The notes under the pieces: model-generated
Seen by the model: only the letters and a program-made list of their open reading frames with translations
What the model was told of the DNA's origin: nothing
The model's database searches: none
Shown: positions 44,191 through 52,748 of the stretch, in pieces
Position numbering within the stretch: position 1 is the stretch's first letter
Layout: each line of letters starts with the position of its first letter
Translations under genes and position numbers: made by a program
From: Chryseobacterium binzhouense
GTDB lineage: Bacteria; Bacteroidota; Bacteroidia; Flavobacteriales; Weeksellaceae
DNA length: 64,000 nt
Assembly: GCF_007474545.1 (NCBI RefSeq)
Contig: NZ_VKOG01000001.1
Coordinates: 124,001-188,000, forward strand
Reading direction: 5' to 3'

Positions 44191-44624
44191 TTTGAGATTC
44201 GATATTTGAAATTTGGAAGAGTTCAAGAAACTTTGCCAATTGATATATCAAAATTGCCTGCAAAATGAAAAATTTCTTAATCACGACAAATCACAAATCG
44301 ACAGAGCAGCTGCTTCAATAATGGATAACATTGCTGAAGGATTTGAAAGAGAAGGAAATCGTGAATTTGTCAATTTCCTGACAATATCTAAAGGATCTGC
44401 CGGTGAAGTTCGTTCTCAGTTGATAAGAGCTTATGACAGACAATATTTAGACAGTGAAACATTTATAAACTTAAAAATGAAAGTATTGAGATTTCAAAAA
44501 AACTTTCGGGATTTATTACTTATTTGAAAAATTCAACCCATAAAGGAAATAAATTCAATCGAAATGATGACTGAGTAAAATTAGCAGTCGCAATTTCAAA
44601 TCTCAAACTTCAAATTTCAAATAT
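44191..44624. repeat. Inverted 7-nt periodic tracts bounding the four-helix-bundle gene
   Basis: The left tract (44191-44214) starts right after the sufC stop and reads TTTGAGA, TTCGATA, TTTGAAA in heptads. The right tract (44591-44624) reads AATTTCA, AATCTCA, AACTTCA, AATTTCA, AATAT. ATATTTGAAATTT (44202-44214) and AAATTTCAAATAT (44612-44624) are exact inverted copies. The left arm contains the start codon of the enclosed gene and the right arm reaches the sufD ATG. Confidence 0.75.
44213..44527 (+). CDS. Four-helix bundle protein (23S rRNA IVP/S23 family)
   Basis: The 104-residue protein carries the S23-family signature [38 protein letters not shown] in its middle (about 28-65), followed by two helices. 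It is slightly short and lacks the usual FxxLxxWQKA opening: the N-terminus is [12 protein letters not shown], and the start is TTG at 44213 inside the flanking repeat. These proteins were first found encoded in intervening sequences of 23S rRNA, and their role is not established. Here the gene sits between sufC and sufD as a repeat-bounded passenger. Confidence 0.8.
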   Translation: MEEFKKLCQLIYQNCLQNEKFLNHDKSQIDRAAASIMDNIAEGFEREGNREFVNFLTISKGSAGEVRSQLIRAYDRQYLDSETFINLKMKVLRFQKNFRDLLLI

Positions 44625-45927
44625 GTTATCAGAACAAATTTTAAACAATCACAGCGAATTCCTAGGCACACTCCGTCATCGTTTTTTAGATGATACAAGA
44701 GTTGAAGCATTGAGGAAATTTTCGCAGATTGGCTTTCCAACAAAGAAAGACGAAGAATATAAATACACCAACATTAGGGAAATCATTGAGAAAGAATATA
44801 ATTTCTTTCCGAAAGAAAGCCATAATATAACAAAAGAACAGCTTGATGAGCTGCATTTAGGAGAAGAAAACTTTGACTGGATTGTTTTTGTAAATGGTAA
44901 GCTTCACAAAGAATTTTCTAAGATTTCTATTGAAAATGCAGAATTTTTATCTTTCAACTACGCTTTGAATGATGAGAATCACAAAGACGTTTTCGATCAG
45001 TATTTCAATACAATTGCTTCAAAAGATTTAGCTTTTACCAATCTGAATGAAGCCTACTGCAAATACGGATTTTTTCTGAAAGTCCCTAAAAATGTAGTAA
45101 TTGAGAAGCCAATTCACATATTTTACCTTTCACAAAATCAGGAAGAAAATACTTTCTATAACACAAGAAATTTATTGATTGCAGAAGAAGGATCAAAAGT
45201 AGAAATTATTGAAAGTCACCACAATTTTGATGAAACGTATGTTTTCACCAACTCTGTAACGGAAATTTTCACCCACTCCAATGCAAAAGCAGACTGGCAT
45301 AAGCTTCAGAATGACAATGATACATCTTATATGGTTGACCATACTTTTGCAAAACAGGAAAGAGACAGTTTGACTACAGTAAATACTTTTTCTTTCGGCG
45401 GAAAACTGGTTAGAAACAATCTTGATTTTATTCAGAACGGTGAAAATATCAATTCCTTTATGAACGGAATTACCATTATCGGAAAAGATCAATTAGTAGA
45501 TCATCACACTGCTGTTCATCACAATCAGCCTAACTGCGAAAGTTACCAGAATTATAAAGGTATCTTTAAAGATCAGTCTCACGGGGTTTTCAACGGAAAA
45601 GTTTTCGTTGACAAAATAGCACAAAAGACCAATGCTTATCAGCAGAATAATAATGTTCTTTTAAGCGAAGGCGCTACGATTGATACAAAACCACAACTGG
45701 AAATTTTCGCAGATGATGTAAAATGTTCTCACGGCTGCACCGTAGGACAATTAAATGAGGATGCATTATTCTATCTGAGAGCAAGAGGAATTTCTAAAAA
45801 AGAAGCACAGGCGTTATTGTTATTTGCTTTTGCCAATGATGCGATGCAAAATATTGACATTGAACCTCTAAAAGAAAAAATTTCTAAACTTTTGACAGAA
45901 AAGCTCGAAGTAAATATTGAATTTTAA
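44623..45927 (+). CDS. sufD: Fe-S assembly scaffold SufD
   Basis: The 434-residue protein has the SufD/SufB core beta-helix and the landmark KGIFKDQSHGVFNGKVFVDKIAQKTNAYQQNNN (about 310-342). Near the C-terminus are DDVKCSHGCTVGQLNEDALFYLRARG (about 367-392) and a Lys/Glu-rich end. The KCSHG cysteine/His are the conserved SufD positions. It completes SufBC2D and is the last gene of the operon: a 15-bp hairpin terminator follows. No sufS or sufE comes after it. Confidence 0.96.
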   Translation: MLSEQILNNHSEFLGTLRHRFLDDTRVEALRKFSQIGFPTKKDEEYKYTNIREIIEKEYNFFPKESHNITKEQLDELHLGEENFDWIVFVNGKLHKEFSKISIENAEFLSFNYALNDENHKDVFDQYFNTIASKDLAFTNLNEAYCKYGFFLKVPKNVVIEKPIHIFYLSQNQEENTFYNTRNLLIAEEGSKVEIIESHHNFDETYVFTNSVTEIFTHSNAKADWHKLQNDNDTSYMVDHTFAKQERDSLTTVNTFSFGGKLVRNNLDFIQNGENINSFMNGITIIGKDQLVDHHTAVHHNQPNCESYQNYKGIFKDQSHGVFNGKVFVDKIAQKTNAYQQNNNVLLSEGATIDTKPQLEIFADDVKCSHGCTVGQLNEDALFYLRARGISKKEAQALLLFAFANDAMQNIDIEPLKEKISKLLTEKLEVNIEF

Positions 45928-45943
45928 TTTATTTCTAAAATAC

Positions 45944-45980
45944 AAAAGTCCGTTTCATTAGTTATGAAACGGACTTTTTT
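45944..45980 (+). terminator. Terminator of the suf operon
   Basis: A 15-bp perfect stem AAAAGTCCGTTTCAT / ATGAAACGGACTTTT with loop TAGTT is followed by T residues, 16 bases after sufD. Confidence 0.9.
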
Positions 45981-46060
45981 TATGATTTCTCTGACTTTTC
46001 TGAAGTGATTCTTAGTATAGATTGTGAGTTATGAAACAATTCTTTTCATATTAGAGATTA

Positions 46061-46987
46061 TCATTTCAGCCAAGTCTGATTATATTTTTTGGCAGAACGC
46101 TTCACCCCGTTATTAATATTATAGGCAAGCCCAATTCCCAATGTTTGTTTAAGCTGAGTTTTCTGAATCTGATTGTGGTCGTACATTACATCTACCGTAA
46201 TTATTGAAGATATGTACTTATTGATCTTCATATTCAGAAGCATATTATACGAAAGAACCATGTGATCGGGATTTTCAAGATAATTAGAAAAGACAGATGC
46301 CGTATTGGTCATTTCAATATTTTCCATCAATTTTACTTTGTAAATCGCTGTTCCCAAAAAACCAAGCTGCATTAGGAAAAAATCTCCATCAGATTTCAAA
46401 CCGTAATTTCCCGCCAGTTGCAATTCTTTATCCAGAACAAAAGTAAATCTTCCGTTGGCAGGTCTTAAGGTAACAGTAAGGTTTTCATCAGGTCTATACG
46501 TGATACCCAAACCGGCATTTACATAACCCGGCGCCATAAAATTTGATATTTTTTTAGCTTCAGGATTGTTACCGTCTTCAAAACCTCCCGAGAACTGTGA
46601 AAGTAAACTTGCTCCCGCAGACACATACCAGCTTTTTGAGAACTGTCTTCCGTAATTACTGGAAAAATTAATGACATCCTGAGTTTTTCTGGTTCCGATT
46701 CCTTTGGTTGTATTTTGTCCATAATTTAAAATAATGACATTTTCCCAAAGATTACGGTCTTTCTCATAGGTGAGATTATAATTAGCATTAGCGAGCCACC
46801 CAACATTATTGGCTCCTCCTCCTACCCAATTAGAAAAAGCTACCTGATTAAACAGAAGGCTGTTTTTAACATCAACAGACCAGTATTTGGGCTTCTCAAT
46901 GGTATCAACAGCTGCAGAATCACTCACTATAACCTGTGCATAAGCACTCATTGCAGAACATAAAAATAACACAAAAAGTTTTTTCAT
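46061..46987 (-). CDS. DUF3078 outer-membrane-type protein
   Basis: The 308-residue protein has a signal peptide (about 1-17, ending SAYAQ) and the DUF3078 opening: NQVAFSNWVGGGANNVGWLANANYNL (about 47-72). About a dozen amphipathic strands follow, as in an outer-membrane beta-barrel. Function is unknown. A full promoter (47049-47079) lies about 60 bp upstream. Confidence 0.88.
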   Translation of the reverse strand: MKKLFVLFLCSAMSAYAQVIVSDSAAVDTIEKPKYWSVDVKNSLLFNQVAFSNWVGGGANNVGWLANANYNLTYEKDRNLWENVIILNYGQNTTKGIGTRKTQDVINFSSNYGRQFSKSWYVSAGASLLSQFSGGFEDGNNPEAKKISNFMAPGYVNAGLGITYRPDENLTVTLRPANGRFTFVLDKELQLAGNYGLKSDGDFFLMQLGFLGTAIYKVKLMENIEMTNTASVFSNYLENPDHMVLSYNMLLNMKINKYISSIITVDVMYDHNQIQKTQLKQTLGIGLAYNINNGVKRSAKKYNQTWLK

Positions 46988-47048
46988 GAAGTTGTGTTTA
47001 CTTAGTTTAAAAATTAGATAAGAATGAATATTCTTAAGGTTTGAAAAT

Positions 47049-47079
47049 CAAATTTATTACTTTTTGTCTCAAATAGCAA
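47049..47079 (-). promoter_or_regulatory. Promoter for the DUF3078 gene
   Basis: On the minus strand TTG (47077-47079), a 20-base spacer and TAAATTTG (47049-47056) match the consensus. Confidence 0.65.
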
Positions 47080-47148
47080 CTTAAGAGACCAATCATCGCC
47101 AAAATTACCGAAATTTATCCTTGGCTTTTGATTTGACAGCATACAGGT

Positions 47149-47916
47149 ATGATTAAAAATATAATTCATAAAAGAGCGGTTATTGTTCCGGTGATCATGA
47201 TCGCAGCCATGTGGTTTGGATTTTTACTCCAAAGCATGGGCTTTTTTTCAAGTTGTTTCGGCGCCATTATTCCTCTGCTTCCGGAAGGCTTGTTTGGCAT
47301 TATCACCTCACCTCTTTTACATGGAAATGTAGATCATATTGTAAGTAATTCTATTCCTATTATATTCCTTTTATTTCTTTTATATCAGTTTTATCCTGAG
47401 GTAGCTAACAAAGTTTTTTTATTAGGGTGGATCAGCAGCGGTTTTCTGCTTTGGATTCTTCCTCCTATAGATATTTTCACGGGTGAATATCTCTATACCT
47501 GTACAATCGGAGCCAGCGGAGTAGTCTATGTACTTGCATTTTTTCTTTTTTTTGCAGGAGTTTTCCGTTGGAATATGAAACTTCTTACTATTTCGCTTCT
47601 CGTTGTTTTGTACTACGGAAGCCTTATCTGGGGGATGTTTCCTGAAGAACTGTTCTATACAATGAACGAGCCAAGCAAAATTTCCTGGCAGGCTCACTTA
47701 TCCGGCGCTCTTATAGGCAGCATTATGGCATTTATTTTTAAAAAATCAGGAGAAAAAAAGAAAAAATTTATCTGGGAATTTCCGAATTATTACAGTGAAA
47801 AAGATGATAAACTCTGGCAGGAATATAAAGAAAATAATCCTGACGATTTTCTGGAACTTCCGTATAAAAAAAGAGATGATATCTGGGATCATTTGGATGA
47901 ACTCAGAAAGAAATAA
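47149..47916 (+). CDS. Rhomboid family intramembrane serine protease
   Basis: The 255-residue protein has six or so membrane helices with the rhomboid features: HGNVDHIVSNS (about 58-68, conserved His and Asn), the nucleophile in GASGVVY (Ser about 125) and the catalytic His in AHLSGALIGS (about 182-191). A charged C-terminal cytoplasmic tail of about 50 residues follows. It cleaves membrane proteins within the bilayer; substrates are unknown. The dprA gene starts 29 bases after its stop. Confidence 0.9.
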   Translation: MIKNIIHKRAVIVPVIMIAAMWFGFLLQSMGFFSSCFGAIIPLLPEGLFGIITSPLLHGNVDHIVSNSIPIIFLLFLLYQFYPEVANKVFLLGWISSGFLLWILPPIDIFTGEYLYTCTIGASGVVYVLAFFLFFAGVFRWNMKLLTISLLVVLYYGSLIWGMFPEELFYTMNEPSKISWQAHLSGALIGSIMAFIFKKSGEKKKKFIWEFPNYYSEKDDKLWQEYKENNPDDFLELPYKKRDDIWDHLDELRKK

Positions 47917-47945
47917 TTTGATTATTTTTGAAAATAAAAACACAG

Positions 47946-49055
47946 ATGTATAAAGAAGATCATCTCTATTCTATCGCTTTAAGGCAGTGCAGTTACATAG
48001 GCGACATCATATTCAGCAAATTGGTAAGAACTTTCGGCAGCGCAAAAACTGTTTGGGAAACTACTAAAAAAGATCTTGCTGAAGTTGACGGGATTGGAAA
48101 AAAAACAGTTTCGGATATTGGTAATCCTGAACACCTGAAGTTTGCCGAAAAAGAATTACAATTTTGTGAAAAAAATTATATCCGCATCAATTTAAGGCAT
48201 CAGAAAGACTTTCCGTTTCTGTTGAATGAATGTGATGATGCTCCTGCAATCTTATACCAAAAAGGAACTTTTGATCCTCATCTAAAATGTGTAAGCATTG
48301 TAGGAACAAGAAATATGACTTCCTACGGAAAAAAATTTATTGAAGATTTTTTCACTGAAACAAAGCACAGCAATTATCAATCAATAAGTGGTTTAGCATT
48401 GGGTGTTGATAAAGAGGTTCATGAATATTCTCTGGAAAATGGCATTCCAACTACAGCCGTTTTAGCTCATGGGTTTCATACTTTATATCCCTCAAAAAAC
48501 AGAAAGCTTTCAGAGAAAATACTGGAAGAAAATGGAGCTTTGCTTACCGAATTTAATACTACCCGAAAACCTGACCGGGAAAATTTCATCCAAAGAAACA
48601 GGATTGTAGCAGGAATTTCACCAGCTACAATTGTTGTAGAAACAGCGTTTGGAGGTGGCTCTGTAAGTACAGCAACATTTGCAAACAGCTATAATCGTGA
48701 TGTTTACGCACTTCCGGGAAAAATTACAGACAAATACAGCCAGGGATGTAATCAGCTGATATTCCAGCACAAAGCTACTGCCATTTCCACTATTAAGGAT
48801 CTCAGAGAATCTTTAGGTTTGCATCAGTCATCAGAAACTACAGGCGAACTTTTTCCTCAGAGTACAGCTTCCATTCAGCTTACTGAAAATCAAGAAGAAA
48901 TATACCGGTCTATTTTAGCCAATCCTCACATAAGTTTAGATGATTTAGCTGAAAAAAATTCTCTGCCTTCACACAAAATTTTACCTATAATTCTTGAACT
49001 TGAGCTTTTGGGCAAAGTAAAATCATTTTCGGGGAGACAATTTACAGCTTTGTAA
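47946..49055 (+). CDS. dprA: DNA-processing protein DprA
   Basis: The protein of about 369 residues (ATG at 47946; a TTG 18 bases upstream is possible) has a helix-hairpin-helix N-terminus (LAEVDGIGKKTVSDIG). The Rossmann-like DprA core carries SIVGTRNMTSYGK (about 118-130), SGLALGVDKEVHEYSL, QRNRIVAGISPATIVVETAFGGGS and ALPGKITDKYSQGCNQLI. A winged-helix domain closes the C-terminus. It loads RecA on incoming single-stranded DNA in natural transformation. Confidence 0.95.
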   Translation: MYKEDHLYSIALRQCSYIGDIIFSKLVRTFGSAKTVWETTKKDLAEVDGIGKKTVSDIGNPEHLKFAEKELQFCEKNYIRINLRHQKDFPFLLNECDDAPAILYQKGTFDPHLKCVSIVGTRNMTSYGKKFIEDFFTETKHSNYQSISGLALGVDKEVHEYSLENGIPTTAVLAHGFHTLYPSKNRKLSEKILEENGALLTEFNTTRKPDRENFIQRNRIVAGISPATIVVETAFGGGSVSTATFANSYNRDVYALPGKITDKYSQGCNQLIFQHKATAISTIKDLRESLGLHQSSETTGELFPQSTASIQLTENQEEIYRSILANPHISLDDLAEKNSLPSHKILPIILELELLGKVKSFSGRQFTAL

Positions 49056-49189
49056 GAATTAATGATTTCTTAATATTTCATTATTTCACAAATAACATTT
49101 AATTTTTAATAATATTTAAACAATAATTATCATACTTACAATATTATGTCGCATTATTATTCAATTTTCAACAAATAACAAATCAGCTA

Positions 49190-49219
49190 TTGTGAATCTT
49201 GAAAAAAAAATTAAATTTG
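49190..49219 (+). promoter_or_regulatory. Promoter for gdhA
   Basis: TTG (49190-49192), a 19-base spacer and TAAATTTG (49212-49219) are a full consensus match, 28 bases before the gdhA ATG. Confidence 0.75.
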
Positions 49220-49247
49220 TTGAGATAATATTCAACCCTTACCTAAT

Positions 49248-50606
49248 ATGGAACAATATAATGTTGACCAGAAAATTCAGGAATTTATTGCAAAAATAGA
49301 AGCAAAAAACCCGAATGAACCGGAATTTTTACAGGCTGTAAAAGAAGTTGCCGTTACGGTAATTCCTTTTATTTTGACAAGAAAAGAATATACAGGCATG
49401 AAGCTGCTTGAAAGAATGGCTGAAGCTGAAAGAATTATTATTTTCAGAGTTCCATGGGTTGACGATAAAGGTGAAATCCAGGTAAACAGAGGTTTCAGAA
49501 TCCAGATGAACTCAGCAATCGGACCTTACAAAGGAGGAATCCGTTTTCATCCTACCGTAAATCTTTCTGTATTGAAATTCCTGGCTTTTGAGCAGGTTTT
49601 CAAAAACTCTCTTACTACGCTCCCGATGGGCGGTGGAAAAGGAGGTTCAGATTTTGATCCGCAAGGAAAATCCGACATGGAAGTAATGCGTTTCTGTCAG
49701 GCATTCATGACCGAATTGTGCAAACATGTAGGTCCTGAAACAGACGTTCCTGCCGGAGATATTGGAGTTGGAGCAAGAGAAATCGGATATTTATTCGGTC
49801 AGTACAAAAAGATCAGAAATGAGTTCACCGGAGTTCTTACAGGAAAAGGTCTTGCTTACGGAGGATCATTAATTCGTCCTGAAGCTACAGGTTACGGTGT
49901 GGTGTATTTCGCAGAACAAATGCTGAAAACAATCGGACAGACTTTCAAAGATAAAATCGTTACGGTTTCAGGATTCGGGAATGTTGCATGGGGCGTAATC
50001 AAAAAAGTAAACGAATTGGGCGGAAAGGTTGTTACCATTTCAGGACCAGACGGTTACGTATATGACAAAGACGGAATTGAAGGCGAAAAAATTGAATATT
50101 TACTAGAGCTTAGAGCTTCCGGAAACAACAGAGCTGAAGATTACGCAAAAAAATATCCTTCGGCTGAATTCCATTCAGGAAAACGTCCTTGGGAAGTGAA
50201 ATGTGATGTTGCGATTCCTTCTGCAACACAAAACGAGCTTGATTTTGAAGACGCTAAAATTTTGGTTGATAACGGATGTATGTGCGTAACTGAAGCTGCC
50301 AATATGCCTTCAACTCTGGATGCAATCAATTACTTCCTGGAGAAAAAAGTATTATTCTCTCCTGGTAAAGCGTCTAATGCAGGTGGTGTTGCTACTTCAG
50401 GTCTGGAAATGACTCAAAACTCCATCAGACTTAACTGGACTTCTGAAGAAGTAGATGCGAGACTGAAAGAAATCATGATCGGTATCCACAAAGCTTGCCG
50501 AGACTATGGTAAAGAGGAAGATGGCTATGTAAACTACGTAAAAGGTGCAAATATTGCCGGCTTTGTAAAAGTAGCCGAAGCAATGTTGGCTCAGGGAGTA
50601 GTATAA
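49248..50606 (+). CDS. gdhA: NADP-type glutamate dehydrogenase
   Basis: The 452-residue hexameric-type GDH has RVPWVDDKGEIQVNRGFRIQMN (about 64-85), IGPYKGGIRFHPTVN, the catalytic-Lys region TLPMGGGKGGSDFDPQGKSD (about 124-143), DVPAGDIGVGAREIGYL and the nucleotide-binding VSGFGNVAWG (about 242-251). The length and KGGSDFDPKGKSD-type motif fit the NADPH-dependent assimilatory enzyme that makes glutamate from 2-oxoglutarate and ammonia. It is monocistronic, followed by two hairpins in a row. Confidence 0.95.
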   Translation: MEQYNVDQKIQEFIAKIEAKNPNEPEFLQAVKEVAVTVIPFILTRKEYTGMKLLERMAEAERIIIFRVPWVDDKGEIQVNRGFRIQMNSAIGPYKGGIRFHPTVNLSVLKFLAFEQVFKNSLTTLPMGGGKGGSDFDPQGKSDMEVMRFCQAFMTELCKHVGPETDVPAGDIGVGAREIGYLFGQYKKIRNEFTGVLTGKGLAYGGSLIRPEATGYGVVYFAEQMLKTIGQTFKDKIVTVSGFGNVAWGVIKKVNELGGKVVTISGPDGYVYDKDGIEGEKIEYLLELRASGNNRAEDYAKKYPSAEFHSGKRPWEVKCDVAIPSATQNELDFEDAKILVDNGCMCVTEAANMPSTLDAINYFLEKKVLFSPGKASNAGGVATSGLEMTQNSIRLNWTSEEVDARLKEIMIGIHKACRDYGKEEDGYVNYVKGANIAGFVKVAEAMLAQGVV

Positions 50607-50612
50607 AAATAT

Positions 50613-50643
50613 AAAAGGTCGGGAAGTTTTTCCGACCTTTTTT
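50613..50643 (+). terminator. First terminator after gdhA
   Basis: AAAAGGTCGG / CCGACCTTTT forms a 10-bp stem followed by T residues, seven bases after the stop. Confidence 0.85.
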
Positions 50644-50693
50644 CTTAAAGCCTGTTCCCGGGAATAAATGGGAAAAAAGTAATAGTGAAAGTG

Positions 50694-50729
50694 AAAGCGT
50701 TGAAATTTTCAGCGCTTTTTTTTATTTTT
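50694..50729 (+). terminator. Second hairpin with T-run downstream of gdhA
   Basis: AAAGCGTTGAA (50694-50704) pairs with TTCAGCGCTTT (50708-50718, one G-U) and is followed by a long T-rich run, just before the DUF1801 gene fragment. Confidence 0.7.
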
Positions 50730-50734
50730 AATAA

Positions 50735-50797
50735 ATGAAAAATACGTATGAAACCTTCGAAGGATACTTTCTTCTTTTCCCGGCAGAACACAGATGA
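50735..50797 (+). pseudogene. Frameshifted 5' part of a DUF1801 gene
   Basis: An ATG at 50735 opens 20 codons (MKNTYETFEGYFLLFPAEHR) ending in TGA. This reads as the normal start of a DUF1801 protein. The rest of the domain continues in another frame from 50794; loss of one A near 50787 would explain the break. Confidence 0.6.
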
Positions 50798-51096
50798 AAC
50801 TGAAGGCTATAAGAGATATAGTACATCTACAGATTTCTAATGCGGAAGAATGTATTAGTTACCAAATGCCTGCTTTCAAATATAAAAATAAACCGCTGAT
50901 TTATTTTGCTGCGTATAAAAATCACATTGGCTTTTATCCGCTTCCCGAGACGTTGAAAAAATTTGAAAAAGATTTTACTGAAAGAAAATACAGCTTTTCA
51001 AAAGGTGCAGTGCAGTTTCCTTTGGAAGAACAATTGCCTTTGGCTCTTATTGAAAAAATGGTACAATTCAGAATTGCTGAAATAGATGGAATTTAA
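50794..51096 (+). CDS. DUF1801 domain protein, N-terminus in another frame
   Basis: The 100-residue product has the DUF1801/YdhG core: EECISYQMPAFKYKNKPLIY (about 18-37), AAYKNHIGFYPLPE (about 38-51) and the C-terminal KGAVQFPLEEQLPLALIEKMVQFR (about 69-92). Family members usually have about 20 more residues at the N-terminus, and these are encoded at 50735-50797 in a different frame with an ATGA overlap. Either the gene is broken by a one-base deletion, or the assembly has an error, or the shorter product is made from the internal ATG. Function of the family (a frataxin-like fold) is unclear. Confidence 0.65.
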   Translation: MKLKAIRDIVHLQISNAEECISYQMPAFKYKNKPLIYFAAYKNHIGFYPLPETLKKFEKDFTERKYSFSKGAVQFPLEEQLPLALIEKMVQFRIAEIDGI

Positions 51097-51172
51097 GTTT
51101 TAAACTATTTATAATCAGCGCTATAATTTGATGAAAATGATACAATTGATGACTAAACTGCTGTAAGGAATA

Positions 51173-51661
51173 CTATTTATTCAAATTTTTCATCATCCTT
51201 TCCACAAATTCAAAGGCAGCCGGACAAATCACTATATTTTTCATCATTAAATGATTGATCTGGTAGATTTTTTTACGGTCTGTGTGAGGATATTCACGGC
51301 ATGCTTTAGGACGGACATCATAAATAGAACACGTGTTGTCATCATTCAGAAAAAAACACGGAAGATTTTGAAGTACTTTATCTTGATCTTCATCAACCCT
51401 CAGAAATTTAGATTCAAAATCCGACTGTTTCATCCGAAGGTGTTTTGAAATTCTCTCAATATCTTTCTCCGTATAAAGAGGACCGGTAGTTTTACAACAA
51501 TTGGCGCATTGAAGGCAGTCGACTTTCTCGAAAACTTCGTCATGAACTTCCTGAACAATATAATCCAGATTTTTGGGTGGTTTCTTTTTTAAACCTTCTA
51601 AGAACTTCTTGTGTTCTTTCTGCTTCTGTGAAGCTTTTATTTTATACTGCTCTAGGTTCAT
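51173..51661 (-). CDS. YkgJ family cysteine-cluster protein
   Basis: The 162-residue protein has the zinc/iron-chelate-type cysteine cluster CLQCANCCKTTGPLYTEKD (about 49-67), followed by PCFFLNDDNTCSIYDVRPKACREYP (about 101-125) and a further Cys in VICPAAFEF. This is the YkgJ/UPF0153 pattern; biochemical function is not firmly known. It overlaps the end of the Kir channel gene by 20 bases on the same strand, so the two are probably co-expressed. Confidence 0.88.
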   Translation of the reverse strand: MNLEQYKIKASQKQKEHKKFLEGLKKKPPKNLDYIVQEVHDEVFEKVDCLQCANCCKTTGPLYTEKDIERISKHLRMKQSDFESKFLRVDEDQDKVLQNLPCFFLNDDNTCSIYDVRPKACREYPHTDRKKIYQINHLMMKNIVICPAAFEFVERMMKNLNK

Positions 51662-52631
51662 TATTGTTTTTCAATTCAGAAAGAGGAATCTCTGCTTTCT
51701 GATAAATATTAAGTTTGTCTAAATCTAAAATTGTTGACTCATTGTTCTTGTCAGGATAAAACATCGGGATAAATTTAGCCCCGTAAATAATTTCATCCGA
51801 AACATAAGAAGTTCTCTGAACCACAGTATCTGAAAACACCTCATCAAATGCACGAACATGAACAATAATTTCGATATCCGTATTTTTAAAATCATCCGAA
51901 GAAAACCCGAAAAACGGTGATTTTTCGTCAATTTTATGAACAATCGTCCAGTTTAAAGCAAGGGTATTAATCTTACTGAGTTCTGTTTCCAGAATATAAA
52001 AATTGCTTTTTGTTGTACCGTTTTCTGTAATTTCAATAGCAGCAGAAAGGGTAACATCCGCATCCGTCAAAGCATTATTTTTAAATGGAGCCAGCCTGAA
52101 CATCAATGCAGAAACACCCTGAAAAGGTGCTACAACAGCGATGTCAGAAAACCTCAGATAAGCTCTTGGTCTGGAAAATCTTCCGTAAAACAATCCGGTT
52201 GCAATGGCAAAGGTAAGCAAACCAAGAAAAGCCTCAAATGTAGCGACAAGACTTGCCGTAAATCCTACAGGAGCAATTCTTCCGTAGCCAACCGTTGTAA
52301 AGGTTTGTGAACTGAAGAAAAATACATCTACAAACTCATTCAGTGGAGTGCTTTTATCAATTCCCGTAAGATGCTCTACTCCAATTAAATAATATATGAA
52401 GGCAAAGATCAGATTGATCAGAACATACATCATAATCAGATAAGAAATAAACTGAAATGAAGAAAGATTCAGCATCGTATGATACCAGCTCAGACTGTTG
52501 AATACATTCACACCACGCCTTTTCACATTAGGAAAACCGTTTTTATTGATAAACCTTCCTGAAGAAGTAGCACCGAAACCGCTGTTTTCTGTATTTTTCT
52601 GAACAATTTTTTTCCCGAAACCTCTTGCCAT
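51642..52631 (-). CDS. Kir-type (inward rectifier) potassium channel
   Basis: The 329-residue protein has two membrane helices (about 59-82 and 127-152) around a pore loop with the K+ selectivity filter TVGYG (about 113-117). A C-terminal beta-rich cytoplasmic domain of about 170 residues follows. The outline, including RPRAYLRFSD after the second helix, is that of prokaryotic KirBac channels. It conducts K+ across the inner membrane under regulation by the cytoplasmic domain. Confidence 0.9.
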   Translation of the reverse strand: MARGFGKKIVQKNTENSGFGATSSGRFINKNGFPNVKRRGVNVFNSLSWYHTMLNLSSFQFISYLIMMYVLINLIFAFIYYLIGVEHLTGIDKSTPLNEFVDVFFFSSQTFTTVGYGRIAPVGFTASLVATFEAFLGLLTFAIATGLFYGRFSRPRAYLRFSDIAVVAPFQGVSALMFRLAPFKNNALTDADVTLSAAIEITENGTTKSNFYILETELSKINTLALNWTIVHKIDEKSPFFGFSSDDFKNTDIEIIVHVRAFDEVFSDTVVQRTSYVSDEIIYGAKFIPMFYPDKNNESTILDLDKLNIYQKAEIPLSELKNNNEPRAV

Positions 52632-52736
52632 TTTATATCATTTGTTTTAATCGTACTGTATCAATCTGCAAAGATAAAATAATGTTTTTATGAAATTTAT
52701 CAATCCTGAAATCATATTTCATATTTTATTTTAGCC

Positions 52737-52744
52737 TAAATTTG
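52737..52744 (+). promoter_or_regulatory. -7 element directly before the truncated hemoglobin gene
   Basis: TAAATTTG fits TANNTTTG and ends four bases before the ATG at 52749, so transcription would begin at or next to the start codon. A clear TTG box is missing. Confidence 0.5.
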
Positions 52745-52748
52745 ATAG

